A stretch of DNA of 48,799 nt from Streptomyces sp. CBMA156 (GTDB lineage Bacteria > Actinomycetota > Actinomycetes > Streptomycetales > Streptomycetaceae). Shown one piece after another: positions 15,883 to 22,952 of the stretch. Under the pieces are notes generated by a model. The model made no database searches, was not told where the DNA came from, and saw only the letters and a list, made by a program, of their open reading frames with translations. Every line of letters begins with the position of its first letter. Position 1 is the first letter of the stretch. Position numbers and translations under genes: made by a program. The stretch spans positions 1 through 48,799 of the forward strand of contig NZ_MSJQ01000253.1 of NCBI RefSeq assembly GCF_014596515.1. Reading direction: 5' to 3'.

Positions 15883-17937
15883 GTGCGTGCTCAGCAAGAC
15901 GGCGGGGCCGAGGAGGAGAAGCCCACGCGCCGGGGGTGGCGATCGTTAGGGCGTCCGCTCGGGTGGCGGATCCGGTGGCGACGCCCGTCGCTGCGGATCG
16001 ACTACCCGCGCGGCGAACGGCGCGGGCTGCGCCGCTGGCTCCCGTCCTGGCGCCAGCTGCTGCTGGTGGGCGGTGTCCCGATGTCGGTGCTCACGGGCTG
16101 GCTGGTCTGGTTCTTCGTGAACACCCCGGTCCCGGAGGACCTGAACTCCTTCGCCACCCAGCAGAACAACGTCTACTACTGGGCGGACGGCACCGAGATG
16201 GCGCGGATCGGCCCGACCAACCGTCAGGAGGTGCCGCTCGGCCAGGTTCCGGAACCGGTGCAGTGGGCGGTGCTGGCGGCCGAGAACGCGACCTTCTACA
16301 CCGACCCGGGCATCTCCGTGACCGGGATCGGCCGCGCCGTCGTCCAGATGGTGACGGGTGGTGACACCCAGGGCGGTTCGACCATCACCCAGCAGTACGT
16401 CAAGAACATCTACCTGAACCAGCGTCAGGACATGTCCCGCAAGCTCAGCGAGATCGTCATCGCGATCAAGCTGGACGACCGGATGAGCAAGCAGGACATC
16501 CTGGCCGGCTACCTGAACACCAGCTGGTTCGGGCGCGGCAGTTACGGCATCGAGCGTGCCGCCGCGGCGTACTACGGCAAGGACGTCTCCCAGCTCGACC
16601 CGAGTGAAGGCGCCTTCCTGGCCGCCGTGTTGAAGGGCGCCGGGCAGTACGACCCGGCGATCAGCGCGGAGAACCGCAAGCGCGCCGAGGAGCGGTGGTC
16701 CTGGACCCTGGACCGGATGGTGGAGGTCGGCAAGCTCTCCGCCGCCGAGCGCGCCCGGTACACGGTGTTCCCCGAGCCGAGGCCGCAGCCGAAGTCGGCG
16801 GGCCTGAGCGGCCAGACCGGGTACCTGGTGGACACGGCCCGCTCGTACGTGGAGACCCACAGCGGCATCACCCCGGCCCAGTTCGACCTGGGCGGCCACC
16901 AGATCCGCACCACCTTCGAGAAGCCGAAGGTCGACGCCCTGGCCGCGGCCGTGAAGGAGGGCACCGCGGGGATCGACCCGGAGGGCCGGGAGGCCGACAG
17001 GTTCCTGAAGGTCGGTGCCGCCTCGGTCACCCCCGACGGCCGGATCGTCGCGCTCTACGGCGGTGTCGACTACCTGAAGCAGGGCTTCAACACCGCCAAC
17101 ACCACCACGGTGCCGATCGGTTCGGCCTTCACCCCGCTGGTGTACGCCGCCGGGCTCGGCCAGGGCGCGCAACGGGAGCGGGGTGGCAAGCGCACCCCGG
17201 TGACGCCCACCACGACGTACAACGGGGACAACGGCGTGAACGTGATGACGCCGGAGGGGCCGTACTGGGGGCGGGACGGGAAGATCGTCAAGACCGCCAA
17301 CGACGGCAAGCGCAACTGGGGACCGGTCACCCTGCGCGGCGCGGTGGAGCAGTCCGTCAACGGACCGCTGATGCAGCTCGGCATGGACGTCGGCCTGGAC
17401 CAGGTGCAGAAGACCGCCACGGACCTCGGCCTGCTCCCGAGCAGCGTGGGCGAACTGGTCCCGGCCCTCGGGGTCGGCAACTCCACCCCCAGCGCGATCC
17501 GCGCCGCCGACGCGTACGCCGCCTTCGCGGCGGGCGGCAGCCACACCGACCCGTACTCGGTGCTCGGGATCTCCCGCAACGGCGTGCCGCTCCCGCTGCA
17601 ACTGCCCGCCTCCGCCCAGGTGCTGACGGCCGCGGTGGCGGGGGAGGTGGACGCGGCGCTCAAGGGTTCGGTGCGCGACGGCGCCGCCAGGCCGGTGGCG
17701 GAGGCCGGCCCGGGCCTGGCCGCCAAACCGGGGAGCACCCCGGACCGTACGGCGGGGTGGATGGTCGGCTACAACGGGCAGCTGGCGACGGCGGTCACCG
17801 TGTTCCGGGCGGACCTGAAGGACATGAAGCTGCTGTCCCTGGAGGGCCTGGGCGGAGCCGCGCCGGACGCCCCCGACTCGGCGGTGCCGACCCGGATCTG
17901 GACCTCCTACATGAAGTCGGCGGCCGGCGGCCGGTAG
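15883..17937 (+). CDS. Class A PBP-type peptidoglycan glycosyltransferase with degenerate transpeptidase domain
   Basis: A 684-aa membrane protein: basic cytoplasmic tail, one TM helix (about residues 55-85), a GT51 glycosyltransferase domain and a penicillin-binding-type domain. The GT51 part keeps 'GGSTITQQYVKNIYLN', 'RKLSEIVIAIKLD' and 'GYLNTSWFGRGSYGIERAA'; the catalytic Glu134 is present, but the usual ED pair reads EN and the later His is Asp (ENATFYTDPG). In the second domain S-x-x-K reads S414-A-F-T417, S-x-N is intact (S491-V-N) and K-T-G reads K615-P-G. Acylation is therefore doubtful. GTG 15883 follows GGAG by 8 bases; upstream ATGs at 15787 and 15829 are weaker. Confidence 0.88.
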   Translation: MRAQQDGGAEEEKPTRRGWRSLGRPLGWRIRWRRPSLRIDYPRGERRGLRRWLPSWRQLLLVGGVPMSVLTGWLVWFFVNTPVPEDLNSFATQQNNVYYWADGTEMARIGPTNRQEVPLGQVPEPVQWAVLAAENATFYTDPGISVTGIGRAVVQMVTGGDTQGGSTITQQYVKNIYLNQRQDMSRKLSEIVIAIKLDDRMSKQDILAGYLNTSWFGRGSYGIERAAAAYYGKDVSQLDPSEGAFLAAVLKGAGQYDPAISAENRKRAEERWSWTLDRMVEVGKLSAAERARYTVFPEPRPQPKSAGLSGQTGYLVDTARSYVETHSGITPAQFDLGGHQIRTTFEKPKVDALAAAVKEGTAGIDPEGREADRFLKVGAASVTPDGRIVALYGGVDYLKQGFNTANTTTVPIGSAFTPLVYAAGLGQGAQRERGGKRTPVTPTTTYNGDNGVNVMTPEGPYWGRDGKIVKTANDGKRNWGPVTLRGAVEQSVNGPLMQLGMDVGLDQVQKTATDLGLLPSSVGELVPALGVGNSTPSAIRAADAYAAFAAGGSHTDPYSVLGISRNGVPLPLQLPASAQVLTAAVAGEVDAALKGSVRDGAARPVAEAGPGLAAKPGSTPDRTAGWMVGYNGQLATAVTVFRADLKDMKLLSLEGLGGAAPDAPDSAVPTRIWTSYMKSAAGGR

Positions 17938-17958
17938 CTCCTGGCCCCGCGCTCGCCG

Positions 17959-18014
17959 GTGCCGTTCTCGCGGGTGCCGTCCTCGCCGGTACCGTCCTCG
18001 GCGGTACCGGCGAG
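17959..18014. repeat. 15-bp tandem repeats ending in a terminator hairpin
   Basis: Three units on the pattern GTGCCGTCCTCGCCG start at 17959, 17974 and 17989. The last unit creates a hairpin with 13-bp arms CTCGCCGGTACCG (17982-17994) and CGGTACCGGCGAG (18002-18014), a good terminator for the PBP gene. The following 440 bases (18015-18455) hold no gene; they contain a 14-bp palindrome CCTGCTGCAGCAGG (18165-18178) and an AT-richer promoter zone. Confidence 0.65.
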
Positions 18015-18455
18015 CGGTCCGGCCCGGTGGTCGGAACCGCTTCTCCGGCGAGCCGGTCATCCCAGGTCAAGGAGTATTCCGCGGATCGGAGCCGGGCCCG
18101 GGCGGTATTGCCGAAGCGCTGCGTCTAGACAGGTTGTGCCCGTGGAAATACAGTGAGTTTCGGGCCTGCTGCAGCAGGAAAGAAACGAGGGGGCGGGCGG
18201 GGAAACACGAATGGCGGCTGCAATGCCGTCCTGTCGTGCATGGTGGTGGGGGTCGGGGTTTCTTTTCGCGGGAATCGGCTCGCAGAGTCGGCGCGCCGCA
18301 CGTTTCCTCCCGGAAATTCCCTGCCATTTCGACGGCATACCTGCCGAACCCGACGCATCCCTCGGGCCCGGTGTTCATTCAGCGCCGCAAAGGCTGTCGG
18401 CGGCGGCGCTGCTTCGATTCGTCCGTGAAACGCCCAGACGAAAGGAGAGGCCATC

Positions 18456-18962
18456 ATGCCCCTGTCGGCAGCTGACCTCGCAAAGCTCGGAGACGCACCG
18501 ATCACGATCCAGTCGACGTTCTTCCCGAACATCTACCTGCGCATGGACGGCACCGGGGTGACCAGCTTCACCGGCCCCGGCGGCGGCAAGGTTAACTGTC
18601 AGTACGGCAGCGGTCCCTGGACGGCGTACAAGGTCCGGCCGCAGGCCGACGGCTCGTACGCCTTCGAGTCGGCGGCTTTCCCGAACGTGTTCCTGCGGTT
18701 GGACGGCACCGGGGTCCCCGCCAACATGGCCGGGGGAGGGGTCGTCAACTGCCAGTACGGCGCCTTTCCCTACGAGAAGTTCAACCTCCGCGCCCAGGCC
18801 GACGGTTCCTTCTCCTTCGAGTCGGGGGCCTTTCCGGGTATTTTCCTGCGCCTGGTGACCGACAGCGGGGTGACCACCGCCACCGGCCCCGGGGGGACGG
18901 TGAACGGCCAGGTCAACGCGAACGGCGGCGGGCACGAGAAGTTCTACCTCGAAAAGGCCTGA
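18456..18962 (+). CDS. Three-repeat beta-trefoil (fascin/lectin-like) protein
   Basis: A 168-aa protein without signal peptide, built from three internal repeats of about 50 residues. Each repeat has an aromatic 'FPNIYLRMDGTGV'-type strand (residues near 22, 72 and 121), a 'GGGKVNCQYG'-type turn, and 'KFNLRAQADGSFSFES'. Three such units predict a beta-trefoil fold, as in fascins, ricin-B lectins and some actinobacterial cytotoxins or inhibitors. I cannot name a ligand. ATG 18456 follows GAAAGGAGAGG. It stands alone, with a long upstream region of lower GC, suggesting its own regulation and perhaps a non-classical role outside the cell. Confidence 0.8.
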   Translation: MPLSAADLAKLGDAPITIQSTFFPNIYLRMDGTGVTSFTGPGGGKVNCQYGSGPWTAYKVRPQADGSYAFESAAFPNVFLRLDGTGVPANMAGGGVVNCQYGAFPYEKFNLRAQADGSFSFESGAFPGIFLRLVTDSGVTTATGPGGTVNGQVNANGGGHEKFYLEKA

Positions 18963-18971
18963 CATCCGGGC

Positions 18972-18998
18972 GGCCCGGGGGAAATCGACCCCTGGGCC
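18972..18998 (+). terminator. Hairpin terminator after beta-trefoil gene
   Basis: GGCCCGGGG (18972-18980) pairs with CCCCTGGGCC (18989-18998) apart from one extra T. It starts 9 bases past the stop. Confidence 0.55.
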
Positions 18999-19098
18999 CT
19001 CGCGGTAGGCCGACGGTGAGCTGCCCGCGCCCGGGCCGATTCTGATGAATGGGTCCGGATGACATTCCTGCGGCATTTCCCGGGGCGCGAGCGGAAAA

Positions 19099-19175
19099 GC
19101 GAAAGTGCCTTCTGTGCCGGCAGAGCGGGGCTTGTCGAAAGCCTCCGTATCAGGCCGGCCGGAAGGCACTTTCGC
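19099..19175. terminator. Long inverted repeat between convergent genes
   Basis: GCGAAAGTGCCTTC (19099-19112) and GAAGGCACTTTCGC (19162-19175) are perfect 14-bp arms. After a small internal loop GCCGGC (19116-19121) pairs with GCCGGC (19154-19159). The extended stem lies 28 bases from the end of the TetR gene and probably terminates it. Confidence 0.6.
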
Positions 19176-19203
19176 ATGCGCCGTCCGGGCCGCGGGACCG
19201 GGC

Positions 19204-19830
19204 TCAGGTGAGGGTGGCGTCCAGGAACGCGCGCCAGGCGGCGTGGACTCGCTCGGCGTGGCGGTCGGAGGTGTGTGGGGCGTGGCTGTTCCCGTTCCCG
19301 TCGCCGTCGGTGTTGCCGTCGTCGGCGTCGTCGGCGGCGAGGAGGTCGAGCAGCAGCCCGCGGAGGACGGCGAGCACCACGGTGGGATCGGCCCGGGAGC
19401 CGTCGAGCACGCGGCCCAGGGGTGGCAGCCACTCGTCGAGCGAAGCGGTGCCGAAGTCGAGCCAGGGCTCGCGGTGGCCGAAGGCGCGGACGTAGCCCTC
19501 GAAGAACAGCCGCAGCGCGCCCCGGTGTCCGGGCTCCGTCAGCCACTCCCAGAGCAGTTCGAGGGTCTCGCGGGCGCTGCCGCCCTCGGCCTCCGAGCGT
19601 TCCAGCAGCGCCAGTTGCTCGGCCCGCCCGACGGCCAGGACCTCCCGGACCAGTTGCTCCTTCGAGCCGAACAGGTACAGCAGCACGCGCGGACTGGAAC
19701 CGATCCCGGCCGCCAGCGGGCGCAGCGAGAGGTCGGACACGTTGTGTTCGGCGACGTAGCGGACGGTCGCGGCGAGGATCTCCTCGCGGCGCGGCGACGG
19801 ACGGGAGGGCGCGTTGGCGGAGTCGGGCAC
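19204..19830 (-). CDS. TetR/AcrR family regulator
   Basis: A 208-aa regulator. The HTH lies at about residues 13-58 ('RREEILAATVRYVAEHN', 'LSLRPLAAGIGSSPRVLLYLFGSKEQL'). The C-terminal domain is helical, with an odd Asp/Gly/Asn-rich loop near residues 167-185 (DDADDGNTDGDGNGN) not usual for the family. GTG start at 19830. A perfect palindromic operator begins 11 bases upstream and continues into the leader of the divergent GNAT gene, so the protein most likely represses itself and the acetyltransferase. The inducer is unknown. Confidence 0.88.
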   Translation of the reverse strand: MPDSANAPSRPSPRREEILAATVRYVAEHNVSDLSLRPLAAGIGSSPRVLLYLFGSKEQLVREVLAVGRAEQLALLERSEAEGGSARETLELLWEWLTEPGHRGALRLFFEGYVRAFGHREPWLDFGTASLDEWLPPLGRVLDGSRADPTVVLAVLRGLLLDLLAADDADDGNTDGDGNGNSHAPHTSDRHAERVHAAWRAFLDATLT

Positions 19831-19841
19831 GTGGTCTATCG

Positions 19842-19869
19842 TTCCACTGAAACGAGTGTTTCAGTGGAA
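19842..19869. promoter_or_regulatory. Perfect palindromic operator shared by TetR and GNAT genes
   Basis: Arms TTCCACTGAAAC (19842-19853) and GTTTCAGTGGAA (19858-19869) with a 4-nt GAGT centre. The right arm overlaps the GNAT Shine-Dalgarno (GGAAGGG, 19866-19872), so a bound repressor would cover the initiation region of both genes. The size and symmetry suit TetR dimers. Confidence 0.85.
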
Positions 19870-19881
19870 GGGATCGCCACC

Positions 19882-20475
19882 ATGGCCGCCACCGCAGCCG
19901 GAGCCGGAGCAGCCGGACCCGCCGGAGTCGGAACCGGAGCCGCTTCCGTCGGAGTCGCCGCCGTCGGAGCCGCCGGAGTCGCGACGATTCGCGAGGCCGT
20001 CCGCCCCGGAGACCTCGGCGCCGTCGCCGCCCTGCACGGCGTCCTCTACACCCGGGAGTACGGCATGGACCAGACCATGGAGGCCTACGTCGCCGCCGGC
20101 ATGGCCGAGCTGGTCCTCGCCAGGGTCGACGAGGGCGACGCGGCACCCGGCCGGCTGTGGGTCGCCGAACTCGACGGGCGCGTCGTCGGTGCCATCGGCC
20201 TCGTTCGGGCGTCGGAGCGTCAGGGCTGGGGCCAGCTGCGATGGGTGATCCTCGCCCCGGAGGCCCGCGGCTGGGGCCTCGGCGGGCAGCTGCTGACCAC
20301 CGCCCTGGCCGAGGCCAGGGCCCGTTCGTACGAGGGCGTGCTGCTCTGGACGGTCGCCGGCCTCGACGCCGCCCACCACCTCTACGCGAAGGCCGGTTTC
20401 GAGCTCACCGTCTCCCGGCCCACCCGCAAGTTCGGCCTCGACACGGTCGAGCAGCGGATGGACCTGCGGTTCTGA
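19882..20475 (+). CDS. GNAT family N-acetyltransferase
   Basis: A 197-aa acetyl-CoA-dependent acetyltransferase. Residues 1-35 are an Ala/Gly repeat extension. The GNAT core starts at 'ATIREAVRPGDLGAVAALHG'; motif A is 'RWVILAPEARGWGLGGQLLTTALAEAR' (the acetyl-CoA pyrophosphate loop R-G-W-G-L-G), followed by 'VLLWTVAGLDAAHHLYAKAGF', the usual motif B. The substrate could be an amine antibiotic, a metabolite or a protein. ATG 19882 has GGAAGGG 8 bases upstream, within the operator. Control by the divergent TetR protein suggests that a small-molecule substrate or its product is the inducer; that is an inference. Confidence 0.88.
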   Translation: MAATAAGAGAAGPAGVGTGAASVGVAAVGAAGVATIREAVRPGDLGAVAALHGVLYTREYGMDQTMEAYVAAGMAELVLARVDEGDAAPGRLWVAELDGRVVGAIGLVRASERQGWGQLRWVILAPEARGWGLGGQLLTTALAEARARSYEGVLLWTVAGLDAAHHLYAKAGFELTVSRPTRKFGLDTVEQRMDLRF

Positions 20476-20549
20476 GACGGTCCTCGGGTGACCTGTGCCG
20501 GTCTTCGGCCGATCCGGTCGCTCCGGACGTCCCGCCCGGCGGAATCGCG

Positions 20550-20579
20550 TTGTACGGCCGCGCGCCGACCGTCTACTCT
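20550..20579 (+). promoter_or_regulatory. Predicted promoter of the tRNA-like leader / 757-aa gene
   Basis: TTGTAC (20550-20555) and TACTCT (20574-20579) are spaced by 18 bp and fit -35 and -10 boxes of the main sigma factor. The expected start site, about 7-9 bases after the -10, is the first base of the cloverleaf at 20588. Confidence 0.5.
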
Positions 20580-20587
20580 CACGTCAA

Positions 20588-20658
20588 CGACGTGTAGCTC
20601 AGCAGCAGAGCACCGGGCTCTGACCCCGGAGGGCGCAGGGGCGGAACCTGCCACGTCG
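20588..20658 (+). ncRNA. tRNA-like cloverleaf forming the 5' UTR of the 757-aa gene
   Basis: All arms of a cloverleaf can be drawn. Acceptor CGACGTG/CACGTCG (7 bp), T8-A9, D stem GCTC/GAGC with a 7-nt loop AGCAGCA, A26, anticodon stem CCGGG/CCCGG with loop CTCTGAC (anticodon CTG, T33 present), 5-nt variable region AGGGC, T stem GCAGG/CCTGC with a 7-nt loop GGCGGAA. T8, A14, A21 and T33 are kept. The D loop lacks GG and the T loop is not TTCRA, and no CCA is encoded, so it is not an ordinary tRNA. It ends 4 bases before an ATG that has no Shine-Dalgarno site. Confidence 0.7.
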
Positions 20659-20662
20659 GCTT

Positions 20663-22936
20663 ATGGACGACGACGCTGACCAGCAGCACCCCACCGGAGC
20701 CGGGGCACCCGGGACGGTCCCGGCCTACCCGCGGCACCAGCTGGCCCGGGCGCTCCTCACCTCCCTGACCCACGCCGACGTCGACACCCGGCGCCGCGCC
20801 GAGGCCCGCGCCGACCGCTGGCGCGCCGTGCTCGCAGGGGGCACCGACGGGCGGCTCACCGTCGGCTCGCGCACCCCCGTGGCCGGGCTGCCCGCCTGGG
20901 TGACACCCGAGGTCGTCCGGGGCGGGTTCGCCACCTCCGCCGCGAGCGCCGAAGGGCCGCTCCAGCCGTACGAGCGCGAAGCCGCAGTCCTCGCCGGGGT
21001 GCCGGCCGAACGCGCGGCGCTCTTCGCCCACTGCCTCACCGAACCCGGCCTGGCCCGGCTGAACGACCTGCTCGACACCGGCCGCTACGAGGTGACCGTG
21101 CCCGAGGAGGCGGCACTGCTGACGGTCGCCTGGCTGCTCCGGGCCGGGGACACGGCCGCCGCGCTCGACCTCCTCGACACCCTCGAACCCTTCGCCGCCC
21201 GGCTCCGCTTCACACCCCGGCCCGCCATCCTGCCCCCGCCGGACCCGGAGGCCGTGCACCGGCGCACCGTCGGCGACGCCGTCACCACCCTCGTCAGCCG
21301 ACGGCCGAACACCGCCGTCGGGACGCAGCGCGAAGCGCTCACCGTCTGGCAGCCGTTCGCCGACCGGCTGCTCACCCACTGGCTGGAGGCGGCCGACGAC
21401 ACCGGACGGTTGCCGGAACGCCTGCCCGGCGGAAGCTGGCGCAAGCGCGGCGCGCTGCTCCTGCACCAGTACGAGGAACTCGCCGCGGCCCACACGCGCT
21501 GCACCAAGCACCGCAGCCCGAAGGAGAACCTCGGCATCCTGCGCGGCGCCCTCGCGGAAGCCGTCGCCGGCCGGGCGCTGGACGCACGCCGCCTGGGACT
21601 GCTGCGGCACGCGGTGGACTCCATGCTGCGCCGCCGCGGCCGCCCCGGCTCGGCCGCGCACACCGACCTGCGCGCCCGACACGCCGTCCAGGCGGCCCTG
21701 CCCTCCCACCACGACCTCGCCCAACTCGTGCTGCGTCGGCTCGCCGTGCAGCCCCAGGAGGTGGGCGCGGCCGAGGTCGAGCCGCTGGTCGCCGACGTCT
21801 CCGTCGAGGAGGCCGAGGAGACCGGGCTGCCCGTGGGCGCGGTCGTGCCCGCGGCGGTCCGCCACGTCGTGGAGGCGACCCTGAGCGCCCCGATCGGCAC
21901 GCTCGTCGAGCGCGGCGTCGTGCCCTCGGCGGAAGTGCTGGCCGAACTGGTGCCCCAACTCGTCGCCGCCACCAGCGCCGAGGCCCACCCGGACGCGGCG
22001 CTGCGCACCCTCGCCGCCGCCAACTACCGGGCGTTCCGCAACCGCCGCTCGCTGCTCCTGCTGAACCTCGCCTCGCAGGTGCGGATCGAGGAACTGCCCT
22101 GGGTACGGGCGGTCGCCGCCCACCGCGCCGACGAGGACGGCCGCGGGCCAGCCCGCGTGGCACTGCGCCGGCTCGGCGAACTGGCCGTCCAGGCGTTCCC
22201 CGGCACGCTCCTGCCCAACCCGCTGGTACGCGAACTCGCCGTCCTCGCCCGCCAGTCCGGGGCCGACGCGCCGCTGGTGGAGGAACTGGCGGCGGACATC
22301 TTCATGGGTGCTTTCAGCCCGAAGTTCGTCGCTGCGGCGGGCGTGGCGGCGGACCTGCTGGAGGGCACGCTGTACGAGCGGTACTACGGCATCGACTACG
22401 CGGCGCTGCGAGAGGCGGGGGAGTCGGGGGAGGCGGGGCCGGGCCGGTTCGCCGAACTGTGCGCCCGGCGTGCCGGGACGGGCCCGGAGTGGTCGGTCAC
22501 CGCCAACGGGATGGTCATCGAGCAGGCCCAGATCCTCACCACCCACAACCTGGCCACCCTGGTCGCCCGGGTCGGCATCAGCCCGAGCCCCGGCTGGGAG
22601 GACCTCGCCCGGCGCAGCTTCGCCACGGTCTGCCGCAAGACGGCCCGCATCCAGGGCAACCCGCGCCCCCGGCCGGCGATCAAGGACGCCGCGTACGCGT
22701 GGCGGCACCTGGTGTTCCAACTCTCCCTGTGCACCGTCGAGTCACAGGAACGGACCGTCGCCGGACTGTACGAGGAACTGGCCCGCCACCCCGCCCACGT
22801 CGCCGCCCGCCTCGCCCGAGCCCTCACCGGCCTCGGCCAGGCGGCCGCCGGCGGCTCGGCGAGCGAGGGCAAGGGCCGGGTCCTCCTTGGCTGGACCACG
22901 GGCCGGCACTGGATGTGCTCCGACCCGTGGACCTGA
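20663..22936 (+). CDS. Uncharacterised 757-aa protein behind a tRNA-like leader
   Basis: A large soluble protein with no signal peptide, no TM helix and no motif I can name. It is mostly helical, rich in Leu, Ala and Arg, with HEAT-like helix pairs through residues 300-560. The most family-like stretch is C-terminal: 'ADIFMGAFSPKFVAAAGVAA', 'YERYYGIDY', 'NGMVIEQAQILTTHNLATLV' and 'LARRSFATVCRKTARIQGN', which looks well conserved and may be the functional centre. ATG 20663 lies 4 bases after the cloverleaf, with no ribosome site. The stop is 16 bases before the terminal repeat of a CRISPR array. Binding or sensing of tRNA or RNA is a guess from context only. Confidence 0.75.
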   Translation: MDDDADQQHPTGAGAPGTVPAYPRHQLARALLTSLTHADVDTRRRAEARADRWRAVLAGGTDGRLTVGSRTPVAGLPAWVTPEVVRGGFATSAASAEGPLQPYEREAAVLAGVPAERAALFAHCLTEPGLARLNDLLDTGRYEVTVPEEAALLTVAWLLRAGDTAAALDLLDTLEPFAARLRFTPRPAILPPPDPEAVHRRTVGDAVTTLVSRRPNTAVGTQREALTVWQPFADRLLTHWLEAADDTGRLPERLPGGSWRKRGALLLHQYEELAAAHTRCTKHRSPKENLGILRGALAEAVAGRALDARRLGLLRHAVDSMLRRRGRPGSAAHTDLRARHAVQAALPSHHDLAQLVLRRLAVQPQEVGAAEVEPLVADVSVEEAEETGLPVGAVVPAAVRHVVEATLSAPIGTLVERGVVPSAEVLAELVPQLVAATSAEAHPDAALRTLAAANYRAFRNRRSLLLLNLASQVRIEELPWVRAVAAHRADEDGRGPARVALRRLGELAVQAFPGTLLPNPLVRELAVLARQSGADAPLVEELAADIFMGAFSPKFVAAAGVAADLLEGTLYERYYGIDYAALREAGESGEAGPGRFAELCARRAGTGPEWSVTANGMVIEQAQILTTHNLATLVARVGISPSPGWEDLARRSFATVCRKTARIQGNPRPRPAIKDAAYAWRHLVFQLSLCTVESQERTVAGLYEELARHPAHVAARLARALTGLGQAAAGGSASEGKGRVLLGWTTGRHWMCSDPWT

Positions 22937-22952
22937 CACGCCGCCACGGCGG

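Noticed and set aside
20588..20658. Functional tRNA-Gln (anticodon CTG)
   Set aside because: D-loop GG and the TTCRA T loop are missing and no CCA is encoded; it does not match the tRNA-Gln sequence I expect for streptomycetes. Kept as a tRNA-like RNA.
20663..22936. TROVE/Ro60-like protein, because bacterial Ro proteins sit next to Y RNAs with tRNA-like ends
   Set aside because: I see none of the TROVE or VWA motifs (no D-x-S-G-S-M).
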